Source: Niveispirillum cyanobacteriorum (lineage in GTDB: Bacteria; Pseudomonadota; Alphaproteobacteria; Azospirillales; Azospirillaceae). Taken from it: a DNA stretch of 64,000 nucleotides. The notes below the pieces were generated by a model. It searched no databases and was not told where the DNA came from. It saw nothing but the letters and a program-made list of their open reading frames with translations. The translations under genes were made by a program, and so were the position numbers. The stretch is taken from positions 682,001-746,000 of the forward strand of contig NZ_CP025613.1 of NCBI RefSeq assembly GCF_002868735.1, in the 5' to 3' direction. Positions 1 to 8,150 of the stretch are shown here, piece by piece; the stretch's first letter is position 1; each line of letters starts with the position of its first letter.

Positions 1-435
1 CGAAGCATCAAAGCCAAGGCGCTGGTAGAACCTGTGCGCATCGGTCCGCCGCTTGTCGGTGGTCAGCTGCACCATGCCGCAACCACGGGCGCGGGCCATA
101 TCCAGGCAATTTTCGATCAGAATGGCACCCAGCCCCTTGGAGCGCAGATTGGACGCCACCCGCACCGCCTCAATGGTGCAGCGACGCATACCCTTGCGGC
201 CAAGGCCCCGCGCATAGTTCAGCTGCGCCATGCCCACCACACGACCATCCAGGTCCAAAATCAGGATTTCGGCATTGGGGTCCAGGATGATCTCATCCCA
301 CGCCTCGTAATAGGGCTCCAGGTCAGCGGCCCCTTCCCGCCCCTGGCCCAGCATGTCGTCGGTCAGCAGCGCAACCATCTCCGGCACGTCGCGGCGCTGC
401 GCCACACGGACCACGACATCATCCTTGATCGACAT
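1..435 (-). CDS. GNAT family N-acetyltransferase (3' part missing)
   Basis: The reverse strand reads 145 codons without a stop from ATG at 435 to the left edge, so the C-terminus is outside the window. The protein begins MSIKDDVVVRVAQRRD and has the GNAT layout: an N-terminal strand and helix (RRDVPEMVALL), a central sheet (AEILILDLDGRVVGMAQL), then IEAVRVASNLRSKGLGAILIE. The last segment fits the acetyl-CoA pyrophosphate-binding motif (R/Q-x-x-G-x-G/A) and is followed by TTDKRRTDAHRFYQRLGF, the usual Asn/Tyr-type C-terminal block. A strong ribosome-binding site (AGGGGGA) lies just upstream of the start. The substrate cannot be told; small amines, amino acids or ribosomal proteins are all possible. 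Confidence 0.85.
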   Translation of the reverse strand, partial: MSIKDDVVVRVAQRRDVPEMVALLTDDMLGQGREGAADLEPYYEAWDEIILDPNAEILILDLDGRVVGMAQLNYARGLGRKGMRRCTIEAVRVASNLRSKGLGAILIENCLDMARARGCGMVQLTTDKRRTDAHRFYQRLGFDAS

Positions 436-591
436 GCATTCCCCCTGAAAGCCAGAGTGCCATCATAGAGCGCAAGGGGGCGGGATCGAACCTATTTCGC
501 ACGTTGGCTGCGGTTGAAAAAGAAAGGCGCCACACCTGATTACAGTTAATTGCAACCAGACATGACGCCTTCTCATTCTTTCGTGGCTGAA

Positions 592-612
592 GGGGACGGA
601 TAGGCCGTCCCC
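592..612. promoter_or_regulatory. Perfect 8-bp hairpin upstream of a small ORF
   Basis: GGGGACGG (592-599) and CCGTCCCC (605-612) pair perfectly around a 5-nt loop. It ends about 8 nt before the GGAGGAGG ribosome-binding site of the 25-codon ORF at 630. No U-tract follows, so it is more likely a 5'-UTR structure than a terminator. Confidence 0.5.
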
Positions 613-629
613 GCCACGGAGGAGGTAGG

Positions 630-707
630 ATGGTCAGACATCCGAAAACCCTCCGCCTGCATCTCCGGTTTCTGGGCGTTACCCTGAAGCTGGAGATTTG
701 CTGGTAG
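630..707 (+). CDS. Candidate 25-residue small protein or leader peptide
   Basis: ATG at 630 follows a near-ideal ribosome-binding site (GGAGGAGG at 619-626) and opens 25 codons ending at TAG 705-707. The peptide starts MVRHPKTLRLHLRFLGVTLK and ends in a Cys-Trp pair; it is basic with alternating hydrophobic residues. A hairpin lies on each side (592-612 and 716-745), and the MFS exporter gene starts 178 bp further on. It could be a small membrane-active protein, or a leader peptide controlling the exporter through ribosome stalling. I recognise no family; the case rests on the ribosome-binding site and flanking structures. Apart from these elements nothing else was seen between 436 and 884. 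Confidence 0.45.
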   Translation: MVRHPKTLRLHLRFLGVTLKLEICW

Positions 708-715
708 GAAGGAAT

Positions 716-745
716 GTCCTGGCGGTGTTCGCGCACCGTCAGGAC
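716..745 (+). promoter_or_regulatory. 12-bp hairpin after the small ORF, upstream of the MFS gene
   Basis: GTCCTGGCGGTG (716-727) pairs with CACCGTCAGGAC (734-745) across a TTCGCG loop, with one G-U pair. It starts 8 nt after the stop of the small ORF. There is no clear U-run, so it may be a pause or attenuator structure, or the 3' end of a small transcript. Confidence 0.45.
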
Positions 746-884
746 GCCTCCACATATACGCGAAATCACCCCGCCTTTCAACGCCACTACCGCGCGCGGC
801 CCAGCGTTGCAGGAAGCGCCCTTAACGGATCGCAAGGCCGGGGCGCATAGTTTCCGCCTGTCGCCCGTCACCTGCCCCGGTCCC

Positions 885-2138
885 ATGTCCGACGCTTCCC
901 CGGTCGATCAGCCGACCAGCCCCTTCGCCTATACCCCCTATCGGCTTTACTGGTTTGCCCGCATCTGCGCCATTCTGGCGTTGCAGATGCAGATCGTCGC
1001 CACCGGCTGGCGCGTCTATGACGTTTCGGGCAGTGCCATGGCGTTGGGCTTCATCGGGCTAGCGGAGTTTCTGCCCTCCATCCTTCTGGTCCTGGTCACC
1101 GGCCATGTCGCCGACCGGTTCGACCGGCGGCGCGTGATCAACGTCTGCCAGGGGCTGGAAATCGTCGCCATGCTGGTACTGTGGCTGGCGCTCTGGGATG
1201 ATAATACAAAGGCGCTGTGGCCGGCCTTCCTGTCGGTCACCATCCTGGGAACCGCCCGCGCGTTTGAGATGCCAGCGGCGGCATCGCTGGTCCCCAATCT
1301 AATCCCGCCCGCCATCTTCCCGCGCGCGGTGGCGCTGAATTCATCGGCTTGGCAAGGGGCCTCCATTGTCGGGCCGGCGCTGGGCGGGCTGCTTTATGGC
1401 TTTATCGGCCATTGGGTTTTCGCGCTGTGCGCCCTGTTGTTCATGGTCGCCTTCATTCTGGTCCGGTTCATCAAGCTTCCGCCCAAGTCAACGCCGGCGG
1501 CGGTGAAGAAGGTCAGCCTGGAAACCCTGTTCGCGGGCTTCCGCTTCATCTGGAGCAAGCCCATCGTACTGGGCGCCATCTCACTGGACCTATTTGCGGT
1601 GCTGCTGGGCGGCGCGACGGCGCTGCTGCCAGTGCTGGCCAAGGACCAGTTCGATGCTGGCCCCGTCATGGCCGGCATCCTGCGCGCTGCCCCGTCGGTC
1701 GGTGCGCTGGTGACAGGGCTGATCCTGGCCTTCTGGCCCGTGCGGCGGCGGGTGGGCCGGGTGCTGTTCGTCTGCGTCGCGGCCTTCGGTGTGGGCACCA
1801 TCATCTTCGGGTCCACGACATCCGCCGTCGTGGCCGGCATCGCTCTGATCGTCATGGGCGCGGTGGATATGGTCAGCGTCTTCATCCGCCAGTCGCTGGT
1901 GCAATTGGAAACGCCCGATGACATGCGCGGCCGCGTCAGCGCCGTTAGCAGCCTGTTCATCGGCGCATCCAACCAGTTGGGCGAGTTTGAAAGCGGCCTG
2001 ACGGCCCATTGGTGGGGGGCCGGCCCCGCCGTGATCGTCGGAGGGGTCGGCACCCTGGTGATCGTGGCACTATGGTGCGTCCTGTTCCCCGCCCTGCGCA
2101 AGGTGGACCGGTTCCCCGGTGCCCTGGACAAGGGCTGA
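885..2138 (+). CDS. MFS transporter, EntS-like exporter family
   Basis: A 417-residue polytopic membrane protein of the major facilitator superfamily (MFS_3/EntS-like branch), normally exporting siderophores, drugs or other small molecules by proton antiport. The start chosen is ATG 885 (MSDASPVDQPT), because the longer open frame upstream encodes a non-hydrophobic, low-complexity stretch. Visible features are the family opening PYRLYWFARICAILALQMQ, the loop 2-3 motif A (GHVADRFDRRRVI), about 12 hydrophobic segments, and a second-half segment DDMRGRVSAVSSLFIGASNQ typical of EntS-type carriers. It stands alone, convergent with the hydroxyacid reductase gene 6 bp away. The start has only a weak ribosome-binding site, which would suit control by the upstream small ORF. 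The substrate is unknown. Confidence 0.85.
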   Translation: MSDASPVDQPTSPFAYTPYRLYWFARICAILALQMQIVATGWRVYDVSGSAMALGFIGLAEFLPSILLVLVTGHVADRFDRRRVINVCQGLEIVAMLVLWLALWDDNTKALWPAFLSVTILGTARAFEMPAAASLVPNLIPPAIFPRAVALNSSAWQGASIVGPALGGLLYGFIGHWVFALCALLFMVAFILVRFIKLPPKSTPAAVKKVSLETLFAGFRFIWSKPIVLGAISLDLFAVLLGGATALLPVLAKDQFDAGPVMAGILRAAPSVGALVTGLILAFWPVRRRVGRVLFVCVAAFGVGTIIFGSTTSAVVAGIALIVMGAVDMVSVFIRQSLVQLETPDDMRGRVSAVSSLFIGASNQLGEFESGLTAHWWGAGPAVIVGGVGTLVIVALWCVLFPALRKVDRFPGALDKG

Positions 2139-2144
2139 CAGGGA

Positions 2145-3083
2145 TCAATAGCCGCGCGTGCGGTCTACGACATTGTGCAGCGGCTCACCCCGCCGATGAC
2201 GGTCGATATTGGCTGCCACAATGCGCGATGCGGTGCCCGGGTGGGTCAGGGCAGCCGCGTGCGGCACCAGCGTGATCTTCGGGTGGGTCCAGAAGGGGTG
2301 CGAAACCGGCAGCGGTTCCACCGCGAAGACATCCAGCGTCGCCGCCGACAGATGGCCAGCATCCAACAGCGGGATCAGATCATCCTCCACCAGATGCCCG
2401 CCGCGCGCGGCATTGATCAGATAAGACCCCCTGGGCAGCGCCGACAGGGTGCGGCGGTTGAGAATGCCGCGCGTCTGGTCGGTCAGGGGCAGCAGGCAGA
2501 CGAGGATATCCGTCTGGGCCAGGAACGCGTCTAACTGTTCCCGCCCGGCAAAGCCGCGCACGCCGGGAACATCCTTGGCCGTCCGGCTCCACCCCGCCAC
2601 ATCGAACCCGAACCCGGTCAACGCCTTGGCGCAGGCAGCCCCCAGTTCGCCCATGCCCAATATACCGATCCGGCGTTCGGACGGTAGAAGCTGCGGCAAC
2701 TGCTTCCAGATGCCGGCCCGCTGCTGTGCGGCATAGTCCGGCATGGACCGGTGATAGTGCAGGACCTGCATCACCACAAACTCCACCATGCCGGTGACCA
2801 GGGTCGGGTCCACCATGCGCACCAAGGGTATGTCGGCGGGCAGGGTCGTATCGGTCAACACATGCTCGACACCGGCGCCAAGCGAGAAGATCACCTTCAG
2901 GTTCGGCAGATCGGACAGGATGCCCGCCGGCTGCTTCCAGACTAAGGCATAGTCGATCTCCGCCTTGTCGCCCGTGTCCGGCCATAGGCGGATGTCGATG
3001 CCGGGCCAGGCGGCATTCAAGGCCTCGACCCAGGCTTTCTGGTCCACCGTGGGGCAGGCATAGAGCAGCACGGGCGGCTTCAT
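2145..3083 (-). CDS. ghrA: D-2-hydroxyacid dehydrogenase, glyoxylate/hydroxypyruvate reductase A type
   Basis: A 312-residue NAD(P)H-dependent 2-hydroxyacid dehydrogenase, the same length as E. coli GhrA. It reduces 2-oxoacids such as glyoxylate or hydroxypyruvate in the cytosol. The Rossmann motif GILGMGELG lies near residue 138. The catalytic triad is in NAARGGHLVEDD (Arg), LDVFAVEPLP (Glu) and VPHAAALT (His). The start is ATG 3083 behind AGAGG; an in-frame GTG at 3101 would add six residues and overlap the previous gene. It is the last gene of the seven-gene operon running from 7937, so it may reduce a 2-oxoacid made there (inference). Other GhrA-type specificities cannot be excluded. Confidence 0.85.
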   Translation of the reverse strand: MKPPVLLYACPTVDQKAWVEALNAAWPGIDIRLWPDTGDKAEIDYALVWKQPAGILSDLPNLKVIFSLGAGVEHVLTDTTLPADIPLVRMVDPTLVTGMVEFVVMQVLHYHRSMPDYAAQQRAGIWKQLPQLLPSERRIGILGMGELGAACAKALTGFGFDVAGWSRTAKDVPGVRGFAGREQLDAFLAQTDILVCLLPLTDQTRGILNRRTLSALPRGSYLINAARGGHLVEDDLIPLLDAGHLSAATLDVFAVEPLPVSHPFWTHPKITLVPHAAALTHPGTASRIVAANIDRHRRGEPLHNVVDRTRGY

Positions 3084-3097
3084 GGCGATAACCTCTT

Positions 3098-3925
3098 TCA
3101 CGCGACGACCGGTTTATATCCGGCGCTGTTGGAATGGACGGACCTGCGACGGCCCTTGAACCCTGCCATCTGCAAAAGGCTCAACAGGCTGTCATTAAAT
3201 TCGACTGGACGTTCATAGAACACGGAATGGCCCGTGTCCTGCACTTCCACTAGGAAACTGCCCGGCACCTGCGCCTGTACAGCCCGGATGGCATCGACGG
3301 GAAAGACAGGGTCTAGGTGCCCAGCAATGAACAGGATAGGGAACCCCAGGTTGCCCAGCAGGGCGGGCGGCACGCTGCGCGGCCAATCACCCTTCAATCC
3401 CTTGCGGTCGGTATTGTTGAAACCGGACAGGGCGGCGTAGAGCCATGACAGTTCCGGCTCCCGCACCTTGAACGGCGCACCGAGCACCCGGTCAAGCTGC
3501 GCCAGGTCATTGCTGGCCGACCGCGCCGCCGTCATCAGGTCGGCCACATCGCCTTCCTCCGCAACCGCATGCAGGGAGGATGCGATGCACAGGGCTGCAA
3601 CCCGGGCTGGATGGCGCACGGCGAAATTGATACAGGTCCCCGCCCCCATCGACTGCCCCACCAGCGCCACTCGGTCGAGGCCCAGATGGTCCAGCAATGC
3701 GGTCAGATCATCGGCGAAGGCGCTACGGCCCAGGCCGGCCCGATCGGTGGATTTGCCGAAGCCGCGATGGTCGAACAGCACGACCTGATAAGCCTTGGTT
3801 AGAACCGGCACCTGCCGGAACCAGATGGCATGATTGCCGCCCACCCCGTGGGCCAGCACAATGGCCGGCCCCTCGCCATGGGTCTCAAAATACAGTTGAT
3901 CGTCACCAAGAGACAGATAGGGCAT
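3098..3925 (-). CDS. Alpha/beta-fold hydrolase
   Basis: A 275-residue soluble alpha/beta hydrolase. The oxyanion segment HGVGGN lies near residue 26, the strand-3 loop is FDHRGFGKS, and the nucleophile elbow GQSMG lies near residue 90. The acid is in AGHLDPVFP and the catalytic His in DTGHSVFYERP. The family contains esterases, 3-oxoadipate enol-lactonases (PcaD) and C-C hydrolases that split meta-cleavage products. It sits 14 bp before the GhrA-like gene and 39 bp after the ABC ATPase, on the same strand as the VOC dioxygenase and FAH genes. That context favours a ring-fission-product or lactone hydrolase; the substrate is inferred. Confidence 0.85.
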   Translation of the reverse strand: MPYLSLGDDQLYFETHGEGPAIVLAHGVGGNHAIWFRQVPVLTKAYQVVLFDHRGFGKSTDRAGLGRSAFADDLTALLDHLGLDRVALVGQSMGAGTCINFAVRHPARVAALCIASSLHAVAEEGDVADLMTAARSASNDLAQLDRVLGAPFKVREPELSWLYAALSGFNNTDRKGLKGDWPRSVPPALLGNLGFPILFIAGHLDPVFPVDAIRAVQAQVPGSFLVEVQDTGHSVFYERPVEFNDSLLSLLQMAGFKGRRRSVHSNSAGYKPVVA

Positions 3926-3964
3926 TGGAATTCCCCAATTTCAAGAAAGAATGCGGTGGGTGCG

Positions 3965-4750
3965 TCAGCCGACGCCCATCAGCCGGCTCAACTCCACGAC
4001 ATATTCCCCAAACGCCGCGCTCTCTCGCGTCCGGCTGGGATCGCGCGGGCGGGGAAGGTCGATGGTGACGTCGCGGATGATCCGGCCCGGCCGTTCCGAC
4101 ATCACCAGTACCCGGTCGGACAGCAGCACCGCCTCCGCGATGGAGTGGGTGATCAGAACGACGGTCTTGGCATCCCGCTGCCAGATGCGCAGCAGTTCCA
4201 TGTTCAGCCGGTCGCGGGTCAGCGCGTCCAGGGCCCCGAACGGTTCATCCATCAGCAGCACGCGCGGATCGCACAGCAACGTCTGGCCGATGGCCACCCG
4301 GTGGCGCATACCTCCCGACAACTGGTGCGGGAAATGCTTTTCGAACCCCTTCAGGCCAAGCGTTTCGACCATAGGTCCGATGTCGGCATCGCGCGCCGCG
4401 GCCTTGCCACGGCGGATTTCCAGGCCCAGGCGTAAATTCGCCTCGATATTCAGCCAGGGCAGCAGGTTGGAGGTCTGGAACACCACACCAACATCATCGC
4501 GGGGGCCGCTGACCCGCCCACCGAAAATGTCGATCCCGCCCTCCTCGCACCCGACCAAGCCCGCCAGGATGCGCAGCAAGGTGCTCTTGCCACAGCCACT
4601 GGGACCCAGGATCGAAACGAACTCCCGGTCACGGATATCCGCCGTCACATTCTCCAGCGCCGTCAGGCCGCCAAAGCGCTTGGTCACGCCGTTGATGGCA
4701 ATGGCCGTCGGGGCCATATCCGCCACGGGCTTCAACCCTGCCGCCACCAT
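3965..4750 (-). CDS. ABC transporter ATP-binding protein, NitT/TauT family
   Basis: A 261-residue nucleotide-binding subunit of an SsuB/TauB/NrtD-type importer. Walker A is GPSGCGKST, the Q-loop is FQTSNLLPW, the signature is LSGGMRHR, Walker B is VLLMDEPFGALD, and the switch His is in LITHSIAEA. It overlaps the permease gene (4732-5481) by 19 bp, so the two are probably translationally coupled. With the permease and the lipoprotein at 6029-7027 it forms a complete importer. Family members carry nitrate, sulfonates, thiamine precursors or aromatic acids such as phthalate. The neighbouring catabolic genes suggest an aromatic or aliphatic carboxylate here. Confidence 0.92.
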   Translation of the reverse strand: MVAAGLKPVADMAPTAIAINGVTKRFGGLTALENVTADIRDREFVSILGPSGCGKSTLLRILAGLVGCEEGGIDIFGGRVSGPRDDVGVVFQTSNLLPWLNIEANLRLGLEIRRGKAAARDADIGPMVETLGLKGFEKHFPHQLSGGMRHRVAIGQTLLCDPRVLLMDEPFGALDALTRDRLNMELLRIWQRDAKTVVLITHSIAEAVLLSDRVLVMSERPGRIIRDVTIDLPRPRDPSRTRESAAFGEYVVELSRLMGVG

Positions 4751-5481
4751 ACCAGCCTCCCCAATGCCTCGATCAGATAGAACAGGGCCAGTGACAGGCC
4801 CGTGACGACCAGCAGGGCCGAAAAGGACAGGGCCGTCTGCGACGACCCCGTGGCGATCAGGATCAGATTGCCAAGGCCATCATTGGACCCGACAAACTCC
4901 CCCACGATGGCCCCGATAACGGCCAGCGGCATGGCGACCTTGGCCCCGTCGACAAAGCTGGGCAGGGCCGATGGCACACGTAGCCGCCAGAATGACGCCC
5001 AGGGCCTGGCACCCAGCGCCCGGAAATGTTCCTCCAGATGGGCTGGCGTGCTGGCCAGCCCGCCCAGAGTGGTGATGACGATGGGGAAGAAGGCGAACAG
5101 GAAGGCCATGGTGACCTTCGATGCCAGCCCATAGCCGCACCAGACAACGATGATGGGCGCCAGCCCGATCTTCGGGATGGATTGCAGCGCCACCACGAAC
5201 GGGTAAAGCGTGCGCCGGGCCAGCGGCACAAAAAAGATCAGGGCAGCCAGCGCCACGCCCAGGACGGTGGCAAAGGCGAAACCCAATGCCACCTCCCCCA
5301 GCGTGACCAGCGAATGCTGCCAGAGCTGAGCCCGCGCCCGCCACGTTTCCTCTGCGATGGCGGAGAGCGAGGGCAGCAGATAGGGTTTCACCTCGAACAG
5401 CCGTACCCCGCCTTCCCACAGGATGATCAGGGCGACGCAGAACAGCAGTGCCTCTGCCGCCCGCCGGATCGTGCCGATCAT
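4732..5481 (-). CDS. ABC transporter permease, NitT/TauT family
   Basis: A 249-residue inner-membrane permease with about six transmembrane helices. The BPD_transp_1 fold shows in IPKIGLAPIIVVWCGYG and in the EAA-type loop LRVPSALPSFVDGAKVA, which contacts the ATPase. It ends VIEALGRLVWWRQG, as SsuC/TauC-type permeases often do. Its start overlaps the stop of the VOC gene by 4 bp (ATGA), and its end overlaps the ATPase gene. Together these are one import system. Confidence 0.92.
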   Translation of the reverse strand: MIGTIRRAAEALLFCVALIILWEGGVRLFEVKPYLLPSLSAIAEETWRARAQLWQHSLVTLGEVALGFAFATVLGVALAALIFFVPLARRTLYPFVVALQSIPKIGLAPIIVVWCGYGLASKVTMAFLFAFFPIVITTLGGLASTPAHLEEHFRALGARPWASFWRLRVPSALPSFVDGAKVAMPLAVIGAIVGEFVGSNDGLGNLILIATGSSQTALSFSALLVVTGLSLALFYLIEALGRLVWWRQG

Positions 5482-6017
5482 TTCCCCCCTCCCTTTTTAA
5501 GCTGTTCGATGCGCGCCGGCGGCGGAACCACGAATTTCTCCAGGTCCCAGCGGTCGAACGTGTGCATCTGTTTGCCGGGCCAGATGGCAGGCGTATGGGG
5601 ATGATCTTCATCCACCTGGATCATGTCGGAATAGAATTCGACATTGTTGCCGTCCGGGTCCTTGAACACGATGAAGGTGTTGCCGCCCGGCCCGTGCCGC
5701 CCGTACCCCCGGTCGATGGGTACACCACGATCCATCAGGAAGGCGGTAATCTTCTCCATCTCCGCCATATCGGCGACCTGATAGCTGAAATGCTCCACCG
5801 GGGACGTGGCCGGGTCGTGCCTGGCTGCTTGGTCCGGCGGCATCTGCAACAGGGCCAGATCGTGATGATCAGTACCGGCCCGCAGAAAGACCATGTGCCC
5901 GTCGATCCAGTCGGACACTTCCAGCCCGACAATATCACGGTAGAAAGCCAGCGATGCCTGGATATCCCGCACCTTCAGCACCAGATGGCCGAGCTTCAGC
6001 GGCTTGGGTCGAAACAT
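5478..6017 (-). CDS. VOC family protein, extradiol-dioxygenase-like
   Basis: A 179-residue vicinal-oxygen-chelate protein. The start is ATG 6017 (MFRPKPLKLGHLVLKV), which has AGGAGC at the right distance; an upstream ATG at 6032 overlaps the previous stop. It has the two beta-alpha-beta-beta-beta units of the fold. Likely metal ligands are His in GHLVLKVRD, His in VEHFSYQV and Glu in GNNVEFYSD, the 2-His-1-carboxylate pattern of type I extradiol dioxygenases. Glyoxalases or isomerases of this fold are the main alternative. Its place among FAH, alpha/beta hydrolase and importer genes supports a role in ring cleavage or processing. The gene overlaps the permease start by 4 bp. Confidence 0.82.
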   Translation of the reverse strand: MFRPKPLKLGHLVLKVRDIQASLAFYRDIVGLEVSDWIDGHMVFLRAGTDHHDLALLQMPPDQAARHDPATSPVEHFSYQVADMAEMEKITAFLMDRGVPIDRGYGRHGPGGNTFIVFKDPDGNNVEFYSDMIQVDEDHPHTPAIWPGKQMHTFDRWDLEKFVVPPPARIEQLKKGGGK

Positions 6018-6028
6018 GGGAATGCTCC

Positions 6029-7027
6029 TCATGGCTGCGGCAGATAATCGGTGGTGAACACCTCGCTGACCTTCACATCCGCCTTCAGCCCGTAGGCACC
6101 GCGCAGGAAGTCGAGCGTGCCGGCCACGCGGTCCGGCTCCATCCAGCCGGCGCGAGCCTGCCGCTTCAGCAAAGCGCCGGTTTCCAGCAATTGCTGCTTG
6201 GTGATGGCCGCATCCAGCACAGGGTAATGTTTCAGCATCACCGCCACCGCCGCGTCGGGATCGGCCAGAGCGGCGGCATAGCCGCGATATGTCGCCTTCA
6301 GAAAGGCGCGCACCTGTTCGGGCCGTTCCTTGATCACCTTGTCGCTGGTGATCAGGCCATTGCCATAAATGTCCAGGTTGAAGTCGGAATAGGCGAGCCA
6401 GCCCAGGCTCAGCCCCGCCTCTTCCGCCCGGCGGCGGAACAAAGGTAACGAGTTGCCCAGCCAGCATTCGCCCGCATCGATCTTGCCCTCTACGAGGGAG
6501 GCGACGACGACGGCGGGATCCAACTGCATCAGCGTGACCTCACCCTTTTCCACCCCGTTCTTTTCCAGCCAGGCCGGAACCAGCACCTGCATGGGGGAGT
6601 TCTGGCCACCGCCGACCACCATGCCGGCCAGATCGGCGGGGCTTTCGACCTTGTGCCGTTCCTTGATAAAGCATAGGCCGGCGGGCCAGCGGTCGCTGAT
6701 GGCACCGATCATGCGGGCCGTACCACCATTGGCACGGTTCAGGATCACGGCCAGGGGATCGGCATAGCCGAACTGAAACATGCCCTGGTCCAGCTCATTG
6801 GCGGTGCGGATGCCGCCGAATCCGCGCACGGCCTCCACCGCCAGCCCTTCCTCGGCATAGAAACCTTTGTCGATGGCAAGGATGACCCCGGCCATGCTGC
6901 CCTGGGGCAGCCAGGACATGTTGAACGTGACCTTCTCCGCCTCGCGGCTTTCCTCCCCGCATCCGCCCAGCAACAGGCCGGCGGTGAGCAGGGTGGCGGC
7001 GGTCACTATGCGGACAAGCTCGCGCAT
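6029..7027 (-). CDS. ABC transporter substrate-binding lipoprotein, NMT1/SsuA-like
   Basis: A 332-residue periplasmic binding protein anchored as a lipoprotein. Residues 1-23 form a signal peptide ending in the lipobox LLLGGC. The mature part opens KVTFNMSWLPQGSMAGVILA, with DKGFYAEEGLAVE shortly after, which is the hallmark of NMT1/SsuA/TauA-like proteins. It is one base from the FAH gene and 11 bp from the VOC start, and belongs with the permease and ATPase downstream. Ligand class is unknown; relatives bind thiamine precursors, sulfonates, riboflavin or aromatic acids. Since the binding protein is in the same operon as the enzymes, uptake and breakdown are likely co-regulated. Confidence 0.9.
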   Translation of the reverse strand: MRELVRIVTAATLLTAGLLLGGCGEESREAEKVTFNMSWLPQGSMAGVILAIDKGFYAEEGLAVEAVRGFGGIRTANELDQGMFQFGYADPLAVILNRANGGTARMIGAISDRWPAGLCFIKERHKVESPADLAGMVVGGGQNSPMQVLVPAWLEKNGVEKGEVTLMQLDPAVVVASLVEGKIDAGECWLGNSLPLFRRRAEEAGLSLGWLAYSDFNLDIYGNGLITSDKVIKERPEQVRAFLKATYRGYAAALADPDAAVAVMLKHYPVLDAAITKQQLLETGALLKRQARAGWMEPDRVAGTLDFLRGAYGLKADVKVSEVFTTDYLPQP

Positions 7028-7028
7028 C

Positions 7029-7937
7029 TCAGCCCTCCGCGATCACGGGATTGGCAATTTCGCCGACATGCTCGATACCGGCCACCATGCGGTCGCCCGG
7101 CTTCAGGAAGATACCGCGCGCCATACCCACACCGGCGGGCGTGCCCGTGGCCAGCAGGTCGGTGGGGCGTAGTTCCAGCAGGCGCGACAGATAGGCGATC
7201 TGTTCGAATGTGTTGAAAATCATGTCGCCGCTGGTTCCGTCCTGCATCATCTCCCCATTCACGGACAGGGTCAGGCGCAGGCGGTGCAGGTCGGGCACGC
7301 AGGATTTCGGCACGAACCAGGGGCCGACGGGCGTGAAACTGTCAAAACTCTTGCCCCGGAACCAGTCATGGCTAAAGGGGAAGTCGGTGCGGCGCGTCAG
7401 ATCGCGGGCCGAGATATCGTTGACCACGACATATCCCGCGATATGGTCCAGGGCGTGGGCCTCGGAGATGCGGCGGCCGGCCTTGCCGATGACCACACCC
7501 AATTCCACCTCCCAATCCACCTTCTGGCTTTCGGGCGGCAGGACCACGGGTTCATCGGGGCCGATGATGCTGGATTGGGACTTCATGAAGACGAAAGGCG
7601 TGCTGTCCACCTTGGCCGCCAGCTTCGTCTCCATCTCCGCCGCATGCTCGATGTAATTCGAAGCGGCGCCGAAGATGCGAAACGGCTGGAACGGGACGGC
7701 GGTACGCGGAACCTTTGTCAGCACGACATTCCCCTGCCGCGCGCGATTATCGGCATCGACAGCCAGACGGTCGATCCGGGCTTCCATTTCACCCCAACGG
7801 CGAATGATACCCGTTACCGACAGGCGGCCCAACTCACCGGCATCCGGAAGGGCCGAGAGCAGAACGGCCCCGTCGGGCAGGACCAATGCTGCCAGACCGT
7901 CGGCATGTTCAAGCGTGGCAAGGGCATACCAGGACAT
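7029..7937 (-). CDS. Fumarylacetoacetate hydrolase (FAH) family protein
   Basis: A 302-residue FAH-fold enzyme and the first gene of the operon. ATG 7937 was chosen because AAGGGGGA lies just upstream and the protein start (MSWYALATLEH) fits the family. The metal-binding motif is visible: Glu-x-Glu in DWEVELGVVIGKAGR and Asp in GYVVVNDISARDL. C-terminal blocks PVGPWFVPK and LLATGTPAGVGMARG are typical of fumarylpyruvate hydrolases, 5-carboxymethyl-2-hydroxymuconate isomerases and oxaloacetate decarboxylases. Such enzymes act after extradiol ring cleavage, matching the VOC and alpha/beta hydrolase genes downstream. Its exact reaction is not determined. The 150 bp upstream should hold the operon promoter; no convincing -35/-10 pair was found. 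Confidence 0.88.
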   Translation of the reverse strand: MSWYALATLEHADGLAALVLPDGAVLLSALPDAGELGRLSVTGIIRRWGEMEARIDRLAVDADNRARQGNVVLTKVPRTAVPFQPFRIFGAASNYIEHAAEMETKLAAKVDSTPFVFMKSQSSIIGPDEPVVLPPESQKVDWEVELGVVIGKAGRRISEAHALDHIAGYVVVNDISARDLTRRTDFPFSHDWFRGKSFDSFTPVGPWFVPKSCVPDLHRLRLTLSVNGEMMQDGTSGDMIFNTFEQIAYLSRLLELRPTDLLATGTPAGVGMARGIFLKPGDRMVAGIEHVGEIANPVIAEG

Positions 7938-8092
7938 GACTTCCCCCTTGGCCGCCCGGCCCTGCCGGCGGCGTGATTGGATCAAATGGGTGAGGTTGCG
8001 TGGGGGAAGTGTCGCGCCGTCACCCCACCAGAACAAGCATAGGGATGCTATTGCGGAAGGTGATTTTGTTATAACGGGGGAGTGGAACGCAA

Positions 8093-8122
8093 AAGGCCGG
8101 ACAACCATCGCTGTCCGGCCTT
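8093..8122 (-). terminator. Rho-independent terminator of the fucose gene run
   Basis: A perfect 11-bp stem (AAGGCCGGACA and its complement) with an 8-nt loop, followed on the minus strand by TTTTG. It lies 28 bp after the stop of the GDP-L-fucose synthase gene and isolates that run from the catabolic operon starting at 7937. Confidence 0.8.
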
Positions 8123-8150
8123 CCGTCATTCAATCAGAAAACGGTGGGGA

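Noticed and set aside
419-886. A 155-codon minus-strand frame in the spacer before the MFS gene
   Set aside because: It overlaps the GNAT start and MFS start, is Arg/Pro-rich without motifs, and lies opposite the better-supported 25-codon ORF.
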